A stretch of 6,997 bases of DNA from an uncultured Collinsella sp. (GCA_900544465.1 UQVT01000106.1:1-6997), one strand, 5' to 3'. Positions 1 through 5,277 are shown, counted from the first letter of the stretch. Notes: generated by a model from the letters alone, not told the origin. Made by a program: numbers and translations.

Positions 1-282
1 CATGTTCTTGACGTAGTCAGCGTGGCCCGGGCAGTCAACGTGAGCGTAGTGACGGGCAGCAGTCTCGTACTCGACGTGGGAGACGGAAATCGTAATGCCG
101 CGCTCGCGCTCCTCGGGAGCCTTGTCGATGTTCTCGAACGCAGTGAAGTCAGCCTTGCAGCCCTCGGTCTCGGAGAGAACCTTGGTGATGGCAGCGGTCA
201 GCGTGGTCTTGCCGTGGTCGACGTGACCAATGGTGCCGATGTTAACATGCGGCTTAGTGCGCTCAAACTTCTCTTTGGCCAT
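1..282 (-). CDS. tuf: Elongation factor Tu, N-terminal part (gene runs off the window)
   Basis: EF-Tu is the GTPase that delivers aminoacyl-tRNA to the ribosomal A site in the cytoplasm. The 94 visible residues start MAKEKFERTKPHVNIGTIGH. They contain the G1 P-loop GHVDHGKT (residues 19-26), the switch I sequence RGITI (61-65) and the G3 motif DCPGH (83-87), and end in YVKNM at the window edge, so roughly three quarters of the protein lies outside. The ATG at 282-280 follows a strong Shine-Dalgarno sequence AGGAGGG at about 287-293. The gene lies 96 bp downstream of the encoded CCA of tRNA-Met and is probably co-transcribed with the tRNA-Tyr/Thr/Met cluster, as E. coli tufB is with its tRNAs. 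Whether the genome has a second tuf copy cannot be seen. Identification is essentially certain. Confidence 0.98.
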   Translation of the reverse strand, partial: MAKEKFERTKPHVNIGTIGHVDHGKTTLTAAITKVLSETEGCKADFTAFENIDKAPEERERGITISVSHVEYETAARHYAHVDCPGHADYVKNM

Positions 283-336
283 AAAGCCCTCCTCTAAACA
301 GGTCGTCCCCGGACGGGACTTTGCCTTTATACCATA

Positions 337-367
337 GTGGCCTCTCAACATACTATTGAGAAGCCAC
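337..367 (-). other. Stem-loop in the tRNA-Met to tuf spacer
   Basis: Positions 337-348 (gtggcctctcaa) pair with 356-367 (ttgagaagccac) with one internal mismatch and a 7-nt loop, giving a stem of about 12 bp in the tuf leader. No T-run follows on the minus strand, so it does not look like an intrinsic terminator. It is more likely a processing or stability element that separates the tRNA part of the transcript from tuf mRNA. A smaller hairpin (GTCCC/GGGAC, about 305-319) follows before the tuf ribosome binding site. The role is inferred; the pairing is seen. Confidence 0.5.
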
Positions 368-378
368 CGTGTTACCTA

Positions 379-455
379 TGGTAGCGGTGACTGGATTCGA
401 ACCAGTGACGCCACGGGTATGAACCGTGTGCTCTAACCAACTGAGCTACACCGCC
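379..455 (-). tRNA. tRNA-Met (anticodon CAU), probably elongator
   Basis: The minus strand folds as a class I tRNA. The acceptor is GGCGGTG pairing with CACCGCT (ending in a G-U pair), the D-arm includes AGCTCAGTTGGTTAGAGC, and the anticodon stem CACGG/CCGTG encloses loop TTCATAC. The T-arm contains GGTTCGAATCC, the discriminator is A, and CCA is encoded at 381-379. The 1-72 pair is G-U, not the C-A mismatch typical of initiators, and the anticodon stem lacks the initiator's three G-C pairs, so elongator Met is favoured. A lysidine-modified tRNA-Ile2(CAU) cannot be fully excluded from sequence alone. It is the last tRNA before tuf and lies 3 bp after tRNA-Thr(GGU). Confidence 0.95.
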
Positions 456-458
456 GGA

Positions 459-534
459 TGGAGCCTGCAACCAGACTTGAACTGGTGACCTCTTCGTTAC
501 CAACGAAGTGCTCTACCGACTGAGCTATACAGGC
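459..534 (-). tRNA. tRNA-Thr (anticodon GGU)
   Basis: The minus strand has acceptor GCCTGTA pairing with TGCAGGC (one U-G), D-arm AGCTCAGTCGGTAGAGC, anticodon stem CTTCG/CGAAG around loop TTGGTAA, a T-arm with GGTTCAAGTCTGG-type pairing, discriminator T and an encoded CCA at 461-459. It reads the ACC/ACU threonine codons. It lies between tRNA-Tyr (10 bp upstream) and tRNA-Met (3 bp downstream), clearly one processed transcript. A second, different threonine tRNA (UGU) is at 3613-3687. Confidence 0.97.
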
Positions 535-544
535 ACTTGACGGG

Positions 545-626
545 TGGGAGCTATAGGATTCGAACCTATGTAGGCAGAGCCAACGGGTTTACAGCCCGTC
601 CCCATTAACCACTCGGGCAAACTCCC
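545..626 (-). tRNA. tRNA-Tyr (anticodon GUA), CCA not encoded
   Basis: The minus strand gives a class II tRNA with a long variable arm. The acceptor GGGAGTT pairs with AGCTCCC, the D-arm contains CCCGAGTGGTTAATGGGG, the anticodon stem ACGGG/CCCGT encloses loop CTGTAAA, the variable arm is about GGCTCTGCC, and the T-arm contains GGTTCGAATCC. The discriminator A is followed by CCC in the genome instead of CCA, so the 3' end must be trimmed and completed by a CCA-adding enzyme, unlike the other three tRNAs here. It is the first gene of the Tyr-Thr-Met-tuf transcript, about 56 nt downstream of the predicted start. Confidence 0.96.
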
Positions 627-688
627 AATCGTTCAAGTATCCGCAGGTCCTTTGGTCTTTTGGACCGCCGCCCCCGCGAACGAAAAAG

Positions 689-718
689 ATAATACGATGC
701 AACCTTGGGGGCTGTCAA
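689..718 (-). promoter_or_regulatory. Sigma70-type promoter of the tRNA-Tyr/Thr/Met-tuf operon
   Basis: On the minus strand a perfect -35 TTGACA (718-713) is followed after 18 bp by TATTAT (694-689), a close match to TATAAT. The expected start is near 682, about 56 nt before tRNA-Tyr. The leader contains a self-complementary stretch at about 646-666 (GGTCC...GGACC on the minus strand). Position and strength suit a stable-RNA promoter. Confidence 0.8.
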
Positions 719-954
719 CGAAAACCTCTAGATACACGGGGCCGGGCGTATCTATATACCTTTGACCTGCGGTTTTGCTGAGTTTGGATATGAAGGACGG
801 TGAATTTGCATATAGCGGTGACATTTCCCGAGGGAACACTTTGGCGTAGTGGAGTGAGCCTGCAGAATATTATTTCGATAACGACTCATTTGCACCTATA
901 TATAGGTTGAGATCGGGCTTCCCAGACAAAAGATTGCTCTTCCCAGGCAAAATC
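719..954. other. Intergenic region with a palindrome and a short direct repeat
   Basis: No convincing gene is seen here. A short open frame (633-839, minus) runs across the tRNA promoter and has no recognisable motif, so it is not called. A perfect 14-bp palindrome ACCTATATATAGGT occupies 894-907. A direct repeat, cttcccagacaaaa (918-931) and cttcccaggcaaaa (939-952), has a 21-bp period, and its second copy abuts the hairpin repeat that begins at 955. Both are seen directly; no function can be assigned. Confidence 0.55.
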
Positions 955-1069
955 GAGCGTGGATAATCTCCCACTTTTGGCGTGCCATCGAGTCCAAAGT
1001 GGCAGATTATCCACGCTCATTAACTAGGCGGGAGATTTTCCACGCTCGTATGTCCGATAATCCTCGCTC
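955..1069. repeat. Four copies of an 18-bp motif GAGCGTGGATAATCTCCC, two forming a long hairpin
   Basis: Copy a (955-972, plus) and copy b (1001-1018, minus) lie in longer arms 955-980 and 994-1018 that pair over about 25 bp (one mismatch, one extra T) around a 13-nt loop. Copy c (1030-1047, minus, gagcgtggaaaatctccc) and the more diverged copy d (about 1053-1069, minus, starting gagcgaggattatc) follow in the same orientation as b. The copies contain TTATCCACG or variants, eight of nine positions of the E. coli DnaA box TTATCCACA. That resemblance may be chance. The cluster lies between the tRNA-Tyr promoter and the palindromic array at 1099-1315. Confidence 0.85.
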
Positions 1070-1098
1070 GACCAGGATGACTGACCGGTCCGGCCTTT

Positions 1099-1315
1099 GT
1101 CTCAATCTGTAACATTTAGAGAGCATTTTCTCCCCTATCTGTTACAGATCGAGATATTACGCAGAGGCCCCAGCTTACGTCTCATTCTGTAACAGCTAGA
1201 ACGATTTTCAGCCTCTTCGTGTTACAGATCGAGATTTTATCGGCCATCCCGTCTTAACATCTCGATCTGTAACAGCTTGAAGAGAAATACCGGTCTAGAT
1301 GTTATAGATTGAGAT
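1099..1315. repeat. Array of three 57-bp palindromic units at an exact 80-bp pitch
   Basis: Units at 1099-1155, 1179-1235 and 1259-1315 each have 16-bp inverted arms (consensus RTCTCRATCTGTAACA and TGTTACAGATCGAGAT) around a 25-bp core, with 23-bp gaps between units. The outer arm varies slightly while the other arm is identical in all three when unit 3 is read in reverse. The cores of units 1, 2 and reversed unit 3 share TAGA followed by an ATTT(T)C-containing stretch, so the true repeat is the 57-bp unit in orientations +, +, -. It begins 46 bp past the stop of the DUF262/DUF1524 gene and could form RNA hairpins in its 3' region. It is not CRISPR: orientation alternates and spacers are not random. 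Confidence 0.9.
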
Positions 1316-1360
1316 TGAATCGTTTGGGCCGAATGTCCCCAAGATATTGGCTGGCGGTCA

Positions 1361-3211
1361 CTAGAACTCAATCTCGTCAAAGTCAAAAGCTTTCAAAGTG
1401 AGTCCAACGAGCTTGTCTGTGCGCTCCTGAATCTGCTCGCTAGTCCAGGTATCCGTGTTTACCAACTCGTCGTTCAGGTTCAACCCGTTGCGGTATCCGA
1501 CATTCGCCCCGTTGACATCCTTGCGGTCTCGCTTGGTCACAAAGGGCATGTTGCTCAGCTTTGAGTTATACCCGGTAATGGTTAGATTTCCAAGCGTGTG
1601 GACCTGTTTCTCCTGCACCTCAATCGCCTTAGACATGTCGCCGTCCGCAACCATCTTCACCCATTCATCTGGAATGTTCTTGCCCTGAGGGAAGATGTGC
1701 TCGATTGTCCAGACGTAGTTTCCGGAGGCGTATCGTTCCCAAAGTGGCTTCATCTCTTTCGTAACGCTCGGAGATGCAATGACAGTAAGGATGTAGCGCG
1801 TCATATCGGGATTGACGTCGTAAATCGGCCCCTCAAGACGTTCTTTGAAGGAAGCGTCACTGGCAGACACGTCGACGAGGCGCTTCTTGATGTACTCCGC
1901 GGCTGCAATGCCCTTGAGGCCCTCGCTTTCGAGGCTCTCGCAAATACTGATGAAGAGTCTCTCTAGGTCACGTGTGGGAGGCGTATCGGTGAGGCTGCGT
2001 CGAACAAAGAAGCAGACGAGGAGCTTAACAAGAAGCGCGAGGGTTTCATCTTTTAGCTCCAACTGGTCCTGTTTCTTGAAGAGGAACAGCAGCATCAGGT
2101 AAGATGCGACGCCCTGCGCTCTCGAAAGCTCCAAAAGCTGATGCGAAAGCTCGGAATCCGGGCTCTCTTGATCGAGCCCAATGATCTTCGAGTAGAGTGC
2201 GGAATTCTCGGTCAACTCGTCCAACACCTTAAGGGCGCCGTCATCAGATTCCATCCGCTTCTCGTAGATTTTCAGAAGGTTGGAACGCGTGGCAACAGAA
2301 CCGAGAGGGAGTTGGGAACCAGATTCGCCGATAAATGGCTTGTTCACCTCCCGGCGGAAGGCGTCGTAGTTCTGGCGGAAGAAGCGCTCCTGCGTCTTGT
2401 AGTCATCGCCGAGATTGTGGAGCACTTCCTGCCAGCGCTCAAAGTAATAGTCGAGCCGCTCGTCATCCACCCCGGCAACCTTGCCAAGAAGCATGTTCTT
2501 GATGAGGTCGACGGCGCTCAAGGGAACACCACGGTTGTTAAGGGACGCGAACAAGGTGTAGGCGTCAGCATGGCTATCGACGGTAATCTGAACCACGACC
2601 GCCGAGCACACCAACCTGCAGATATCAAGCAGGCAGCGAACGCACTCAATTCCGTTCCTGCCCTCAACGTCCTCACCCAGTCGATCGTAAAAATAGTTGA
2701 ATGCCTTAGACATCTTTCTCAGACCGAGGAACTTCGGCTTTTGCATAACCGCATCTAGGCCGATATGCTCCTTCAAGATCCAGCGGTAATCCTCAAGGTT
2801 ATGATTCTGGACCTGAGGAATAACACGTGTCTTTGACTTGTCAGATTTCAAGATCAGACGATTGCGCAGGGGTCGGATATCGTCCAACATCATGTCGTCA
2901 TCGATAGAATCCTTATGTTCCATGATGCGAGCATAGACAGCGGCAAGGAAAAGGCTGAGCGTCGTCAGACGTTGCTGGCCATCGATAACTTCATAGTGAA
3001 TGGTATCCCTCTTGGAATCCACAGTCCCGTTCACGACAATAAACGAGCCCAGGAAGTAGCCAGCGTCGTTTTGGGTGATATCATCATAGAGATTCGCCCA
3101 GTCGCGCTGATTCCAAGTGTATTCGCGCTGGTAACGAGGAATGTCATAGATTTTTAGCATATCGGTCGACAGAATATTGGCAACCGTTGGGTCCTCTACG
3201 CTATTAATCAT
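1361..3211 (-). CDS. DUF262 + DUF1524 protein, GmrSD-type IV restriction enzyme family
   Basis: The 616-residue protein has the two-domain layout of single-chain GmrSD-like enzymes. The N-terminal DUF262 (ParB/nucleotide-binding-like) part carries IPRYQREYTW (24-33), DGQQRLTT (77-84) and FASLNNRGVPLSAVDLIKN (221-239). The C-terminal DUF1524 HNH-like nuclease has WTIEHIFPQ (501-509, candidate catalytic H505), then LGNLTI (540-545) and N549/N554 before the PFVTKRD stretch. Known relatives include GmrSD, which cuts glucosylated hydroxymethylcytosine DNA, BrxU, and SspE, which senses phosphorothioate DNA; the substrate here is unknown. The ATG at 3211 is preferred over TTG at 3226 because AAAGGA lies 6 nt upstream of the ATG, inside the extension. 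No dnd/ssp, BREX or methyltransferase gene is nearby. GC content is visibly lower than in rlmB, consistent with acquisition. The function is inferred to be anti-phage defence. Confidence 0.9.
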   Translation of the reverse strand: MINSVEDPTVANILSTDMLKIYDIPRYQREYTWNQRDWANLYDDITQNDAGYFLGSFIVVNGTVDSKRDTIHYEVIDGQQRLTTLSLFLAAVYARIMEHKDSIDDDMMLDDIRPLRNRLILKSDKSKTRVIPQVQNHNLEDYRWILKEHIGLDAVMQKPKFLGLRKMSKAFNYFYDRLGEDVEGRNGIECVRCLLDICRLVCSAVVVQITVDSHADAYTLFASLNNRGVPLSAVDLIKNMLLGKVAGVDDERLDYYFERWQEVLHNLGDDYKTQERFFRQNYDAFRREVNKPFIGESGSQLPLGSVATRSNLLKIYEKRMESDDGALKVLDELTENSALYSKIIGLDQESPDSELSHQLLELSRAQGVASYLMLLFLFKKQDQLELKDETLALLVKLLVCFFVRRSLTDTPPTRDLERLFISICESLESEGLKGIAAAEYIKKRLVDVSASDASFKERLEGPIYDVNPDMTRYILTVIASPSVTKEMKPLWERYASGNYVWTIEHIFPQGKNIPDEWVKMVADGDMSKAIEVQEKQVHTLGNLTITGYNSKLSNMPFVTKRDRKDVNGANVGYRNGLNLNDELVNTDTWTSEQIQERTDKLVGLTLKAFDFDEIEF

Positions 3212-3572
3212 TATGAGTCCTTTCAACCGCCTTGCTCACAAACGACGGGAAGCCCTTGTCGCTCTTGACTTCTCGCGCCGAATTAAATCTAGACCATAGT
3301 AATACCCATGGGCTACAGGAAAGAGAATCGTGCACGGTGCGCAATCTTTCGAGAAGCAGCATCGGAGCTCTCGGCACCTTGGTCACTTTCCGCCCTATCC
3401 CAGCTGGAGACACAAAGCCCAAAACTCTAATGGAGACAGCAACTGTAAGCTTGGCTTTTCCCGCTTCATTGCACGCATTTATTGACATTGGACATCGGTC
3501 ACAAAACACACATAAATGCAATTCCGATTTAATTGTTGCATGTTTGTTGCATGAGCTGTTGCATGAAAACGC
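3212..3572. other. 361-bp intergenic region, no convincing gene; contains a TGTTGCATG repeat
   Basis: Open frames exist on both strands (about 3232-3624 plus, 3204-3647 minus), but they overlap each other and the tRNA gene. They lack a ribosome binding site and carry no motif I recognise, so they are not called. The promoter of the DUF262/DUF1524 gene should lie here, but no good -35/-10 pair is evident on the minus strand. A TATTAC/TATGGT-like AT-rich stretch at about 3296-3306 is the best guess. The three-copy repeat at 3533-3565 is listed separately. Confidence 0.5.
3533..3565 (+). repeat. Three direct repeats of TGTTGCATG at helical pitch
   Basis: TTGTTGCATG occurs at 3533-3542 and 3544-3553, and CTGTTGCATG at 3556-3565, so the repeats are 11 and 12 bp apart, close to one helical turn. 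That puts the copies on one DNA face, as in iteron or operator arrays. They lie just beyond the tRNA-Thr(UGU) terminator and about 320 bp upstream of the DUF262/DUF1524 start. The binding protein, if any, is unknown. Confidence 0.75.
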
Positions 3573-3598
3573 AAAATCGGGAGCCATACGGCCCCCGA
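3566..3598 (-). terminator. Intrinsic terminator of tRNA-Thr(UGU)
   Basis: On the minus strand, 3598-3590 (TCGGGGGCC) pairs with 3585-3577 (GGCTCCCGA) over 9 bp, with one G-T pair and a 4-nt loop. TTTTGCGTTTT (3576-3566) follows. It begins 14 bp after the tRNA's encoded CCA, as expected for a monocistronic tRNA transcript. Confidence 0.85.
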
Positions 3599-3612
3599 CC
3601 TGCGAAAACTCA

Positions 3613-3687
3613 TGGAGCCAGTGACAGGAATCGAACCTGCAACCCACTGATTACAAATCAGTTGCGCTACCGTTGCGCCACACTGGC
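3613..3687 (-). tRNA. tRNA-Thr (anticodon UGU)
   Basis: The minus strand has acceptor GCCAGTG/CACTGGC (perfect), D-arm GCGCAACGGTAGCGC, anticodon stem ACTGA/TCAGT around loop TTTGTAA, T-arm CAGG-TTCGATT-CCTG, discriminator T and an encoded CCA at 3615-3613. It reads ACA/ACG threonine codons. It is a single-gene transcript with its own promoter (3718-3746) and terminator (3566-3598). It lies between the two accessory genes, with the HTH-HipA gene on its 5' side and the restriction-like gene on its 3' side. No duplicated 3' end that would mark an att site is visible in the window. Confidence 0.97.
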
Positions 3688-3717
3688 ACACTTGGCGCTT
3701 TCGCGCGAAGCCTGTTA

Positions 3718-3746
3718 AGAATAATGGAATTGCGGACGGGGCGCAA
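3718..3746 (-). promoter_or_regulatory. Probable promoter of tRNA-Thr(UGU)
   Basis: On the minus strand TTGCGC (3746-3741) is followed by a 17-bp spacer and TATTCT (3723-3718). The expected start near 3711 leaves a leader of about 24 nt that contains the palindrome TTCGCGCGAA (3700-3709). The -35 is imperfect, but spacing and position are right. Confidence 0.6.
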
Positions 3747-3834
3747 CAGGCCGCACGGCGTTATATAAATATGCAAAATCCAGCAACAGCGCGTACCAGG
3801 CCCGTTCATTTCTGTCAGTGCGCCCTCAATCTTA

Positions 3835-3906
3835 AAACCATTCGCCAGAACGAATAGTTTTAATTACAATTGGCTATATAAAACTATTCGTTCTGGCGAA
3901 GGGTTT
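3835..3906. promoter_or_regulatory. Long inverted repeat over the promoter and RBS of the HTH-HipA gene
   Basis: Arms 3841-3861 and 3880-3900 are perfect 21-bp inverted copies around an 18-bp AT-rich spacer. Pairing extends to 3835/3906 with one mismatch, giving 27 bp in total. The right arm ends 4 bp before the ATG and includes the weak Shine-Dalgarno GAAGGG. A TATAAA (3877-3882) that could serve as the -10 lies at the spacer/right-arm junction, although no good -35 is seen. It is a likely operator for the adjacent HTH domain. If transcription starts upstream, it would instead be an mRNA hairpin that hides the RBS. The repeat is seen; both roles are inferred. Confidence 0.75.
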
Positions 3907-3910
3907 CGCG

Positions 3911-5251
3911 ATGTTGACTACCAAGGAAGCAGCCGAGCTGCTCGGCATCAGCCCGCGCAGGGTGCAGGAGCTCATTAAGAACGGCGCGCTGACCGCCCGC
4001 AAGGCTTCTGGCGTGTGGCTCATCGACAAAGACAGCGTAGACGCGCGACTCCGCTCCGCAACCAAAAGAGGGGGACGGCCTCGTCGTGGGCATGGGAAAA
4101 GCGAAGTCGCATTTACCCTCATGAACCGCACGCACGAAGTAGCCCAACTGGTCTACAGCACATCGCGAAAAGACTTCACCCACATCGGCGCCGACGTCGA
4201 TTACGCCCACGCCCCTATTGGAGTATTTGGCCCTAATAGCCCCATATCGCTCGACTCCTTCCGCATCTGGTGGCGCGGCCGCGGTATCCCGCTCGCACGC
4301 ATTGGGTTAGCCTCCCTGCTTGCAGAAGCCGCAGTCGATGTTCCCGATGAACTCGTACAGCGAAATCTTGGCCTCTCCCTATCCGACCAGTATTGGATTA
4401 GGCCCCAAGGTTCCGGTCTCGCGTGGGAAGATATTAACTTCTTCAATAACGCCTTTGATGACGTCTCACTGTCTATTGCGCCCTTTGCCCCAGAGGGAAA
4501 AGCGGCTGCCGCAAAGCCCGACAACACCTCGGACGGCAATCTTCAAAAGTACTGGACGTGCGAGGGCGAACGTCGAATTCTGCATAAGGCAGGAGCGCAC
4601 CTGAACCAGGAACCTTATAACGAGCTGGTGGCGACCGCGCTCCACCGTCGCATCCTAAACGCCTGCGATTATGTGCCTTACTCGCTCGAGGGCACGGGCA
4701 CTTCCGCCCTGAGCATATGCGATGTCTTCTTAACTGATGAAGAAGAGTATGTCCCTGCGTTCTATGTAAACCAGCACGCAAACGCAGATGAACGGCTAAC
4801 CGACTACGAGCGATACGTAGCAAACTGCGAGGAACTCGGGGTGACAGGCGTCAAGGATGCCCTTGACCGCATGATCGTGTGCGACGACATCATCGCCAAC
4901 TACGATCGTCATTGGCGTAACTTTGGCCTCGTGCGAAACGTCAACTCACTAGTCTGCAGACCAGCCCCCATCTTCGATTCAGGCTCATCACTCTGGTGCA
5001 ACATATCACTAGAGGAGCTTAGGGCGGGAGAGCACAGTTTTACCAGCGCGCAGTTTCATTCAAGCCCCGCCAAACAAATGCTGCTCGTCGAGGACATGGG
5101 CTGGTTCGATGGAGACAAACTCAAAGGCTTTGTCGACGAGGCAATCGAGATTCTGTCTAAAAACGATGCTCTAGCAGCGAGACTACCTTATCTAAAAGAG
5201 GCGCTAACGTGGCGCCTCGAAAGAATGATCGACATCGCTGAATGGAGTTAG
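3911..5251 (+). CDS. HTH-fused HipA-like serine/threonine kinase
   Basis: The 446-residue protein has three parts. Residues 1-47 form an excisionase/MerR-like helix-turn-helix (LTTKEAAELLGISPRRVQEL...VWLIDKDSV). Residues 52-63 are a basic stretch with an AT-hook-like GGRPRRG core. The rest is a HipA-like kinase: LSLSDQYWI (155-163), a nucleotide-lobe segment with K226 and E234/E238, the catalytic loop IIANYDRHWRNFG (327-339; D332, N337) and the metal-binding PIFDSG (353-358; D356). All expected catalytic residues are present, so the kinase looks active. HipA toxins phosphorylate translation components such as GltX and are restrained by a separate HTH antitoxin, HipB. Here the DNA-binding part is in the same chain and no hipB-like gene is adjacent. 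The ATG follows weak GAAGGG. The gene reads against its housekeeping neighbours and ends 27 bp from the convergent YacP gene. Target and physiological role are unknown. Confidence 0.88.
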   Translation: MLTTKEAAELLGISPRRVQELIKNGALTARKASGVWLIDKDSVDARLRSATKRGGRPRRGHGKSEVAFTLMNRTHEVAQLVYSTSRKDFTHIGADVDYAHAPIGVFGPNSPISLDSFRIWWRGRGIPLARIGLASLLAEAAVDVPDELVQRNLGLSLSDQYWIRPQGSGLAWEDINFFNNAFDDVSLSIAPFAPEGKAAAAKPDNTSDGNLQKYWTCEGERRILHKAGAHLNQEPYNELVATALHRRILNACDYVPYSLEGTGTSALSICDVFLTDEEEYVPAFYVNQHANADERLTDYERYVANCEELGVTGVKDALDRMIVCDDIIANYDRHWRNFGLVRNVNSLVCRPAPIFDSGSSLWCNISLEELRAGEHSFTSAQFHSSPAKQMLLVEDMGWFDGDKLKGFVDEAIEILSKNDALAARLPYLKEALTWRLERMIDIAEWS

Positions 5252-5277
5252 CAAGGCAGCATTGCCCCGCCAACTCC
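5244..5277. terminator. Imperfect hairpin between convergent genes
   Basis: GGAGTT (5244-5249) pairs with AACTCC (5272-5277), then GC with GC across one mismatch, and GGCA (5255-5258) with TGCC (5263-5266) around a GCAT loop. The stem includes the stop codon of the HTH-HipA gene and could stop transcription from both sides. No T-run follows in either direction, so termination is uncertain. Confidence 0.35.

Noticed and set aside
633..839. 68-codon minus-strand open frame
   Set aside because: It spans the tRNA-Tyr promoter and transcript leader and has no RBS or family motif.
1099..1315. CRISPR-like array (16-bp repeats with 23-25 bp spacers)
   Set aside because: Repeats alternate in orientation, spacers share sequence between units, and no cas genes are present; it is a palindromic repeat cluster.
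2141..2758. 205-codon plus-strand open frame opposite the DUF262/DUF1524 gene
   Set aside because: The minus-strand gene has clear domain motifs and an RBS; this is its antisense shadow.
3204..3647. Overlapping open frames on both strands (about 130 and 147 codons) upstream of the restriction-like gene
   Set aside because: They overlap each other, the tRNA and its terminator, lack an RBS, and have no recognisable domain.
3613..3687. tRNA-Thr(UGU) as an attachment site of an integrated element
   Set aside because: No duplicate of its 3' end and no integrase is visible in the window, so integration here is not supported.
3533..3718. Small plus-strand open frame across tRNA-Thr(UGU), with RNRTCNPLITNQLRYRCA-type sequence
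   Set aside because: This is the antisense translation of a threonine tRNA, a well-known spurious annotation.
3835..3906. Invertible promoter (phase-variation switch)
   Set aside because: Only 18 bp lie between the arms, too short for known site-specific inversion, and no recombinase gene is nearby.
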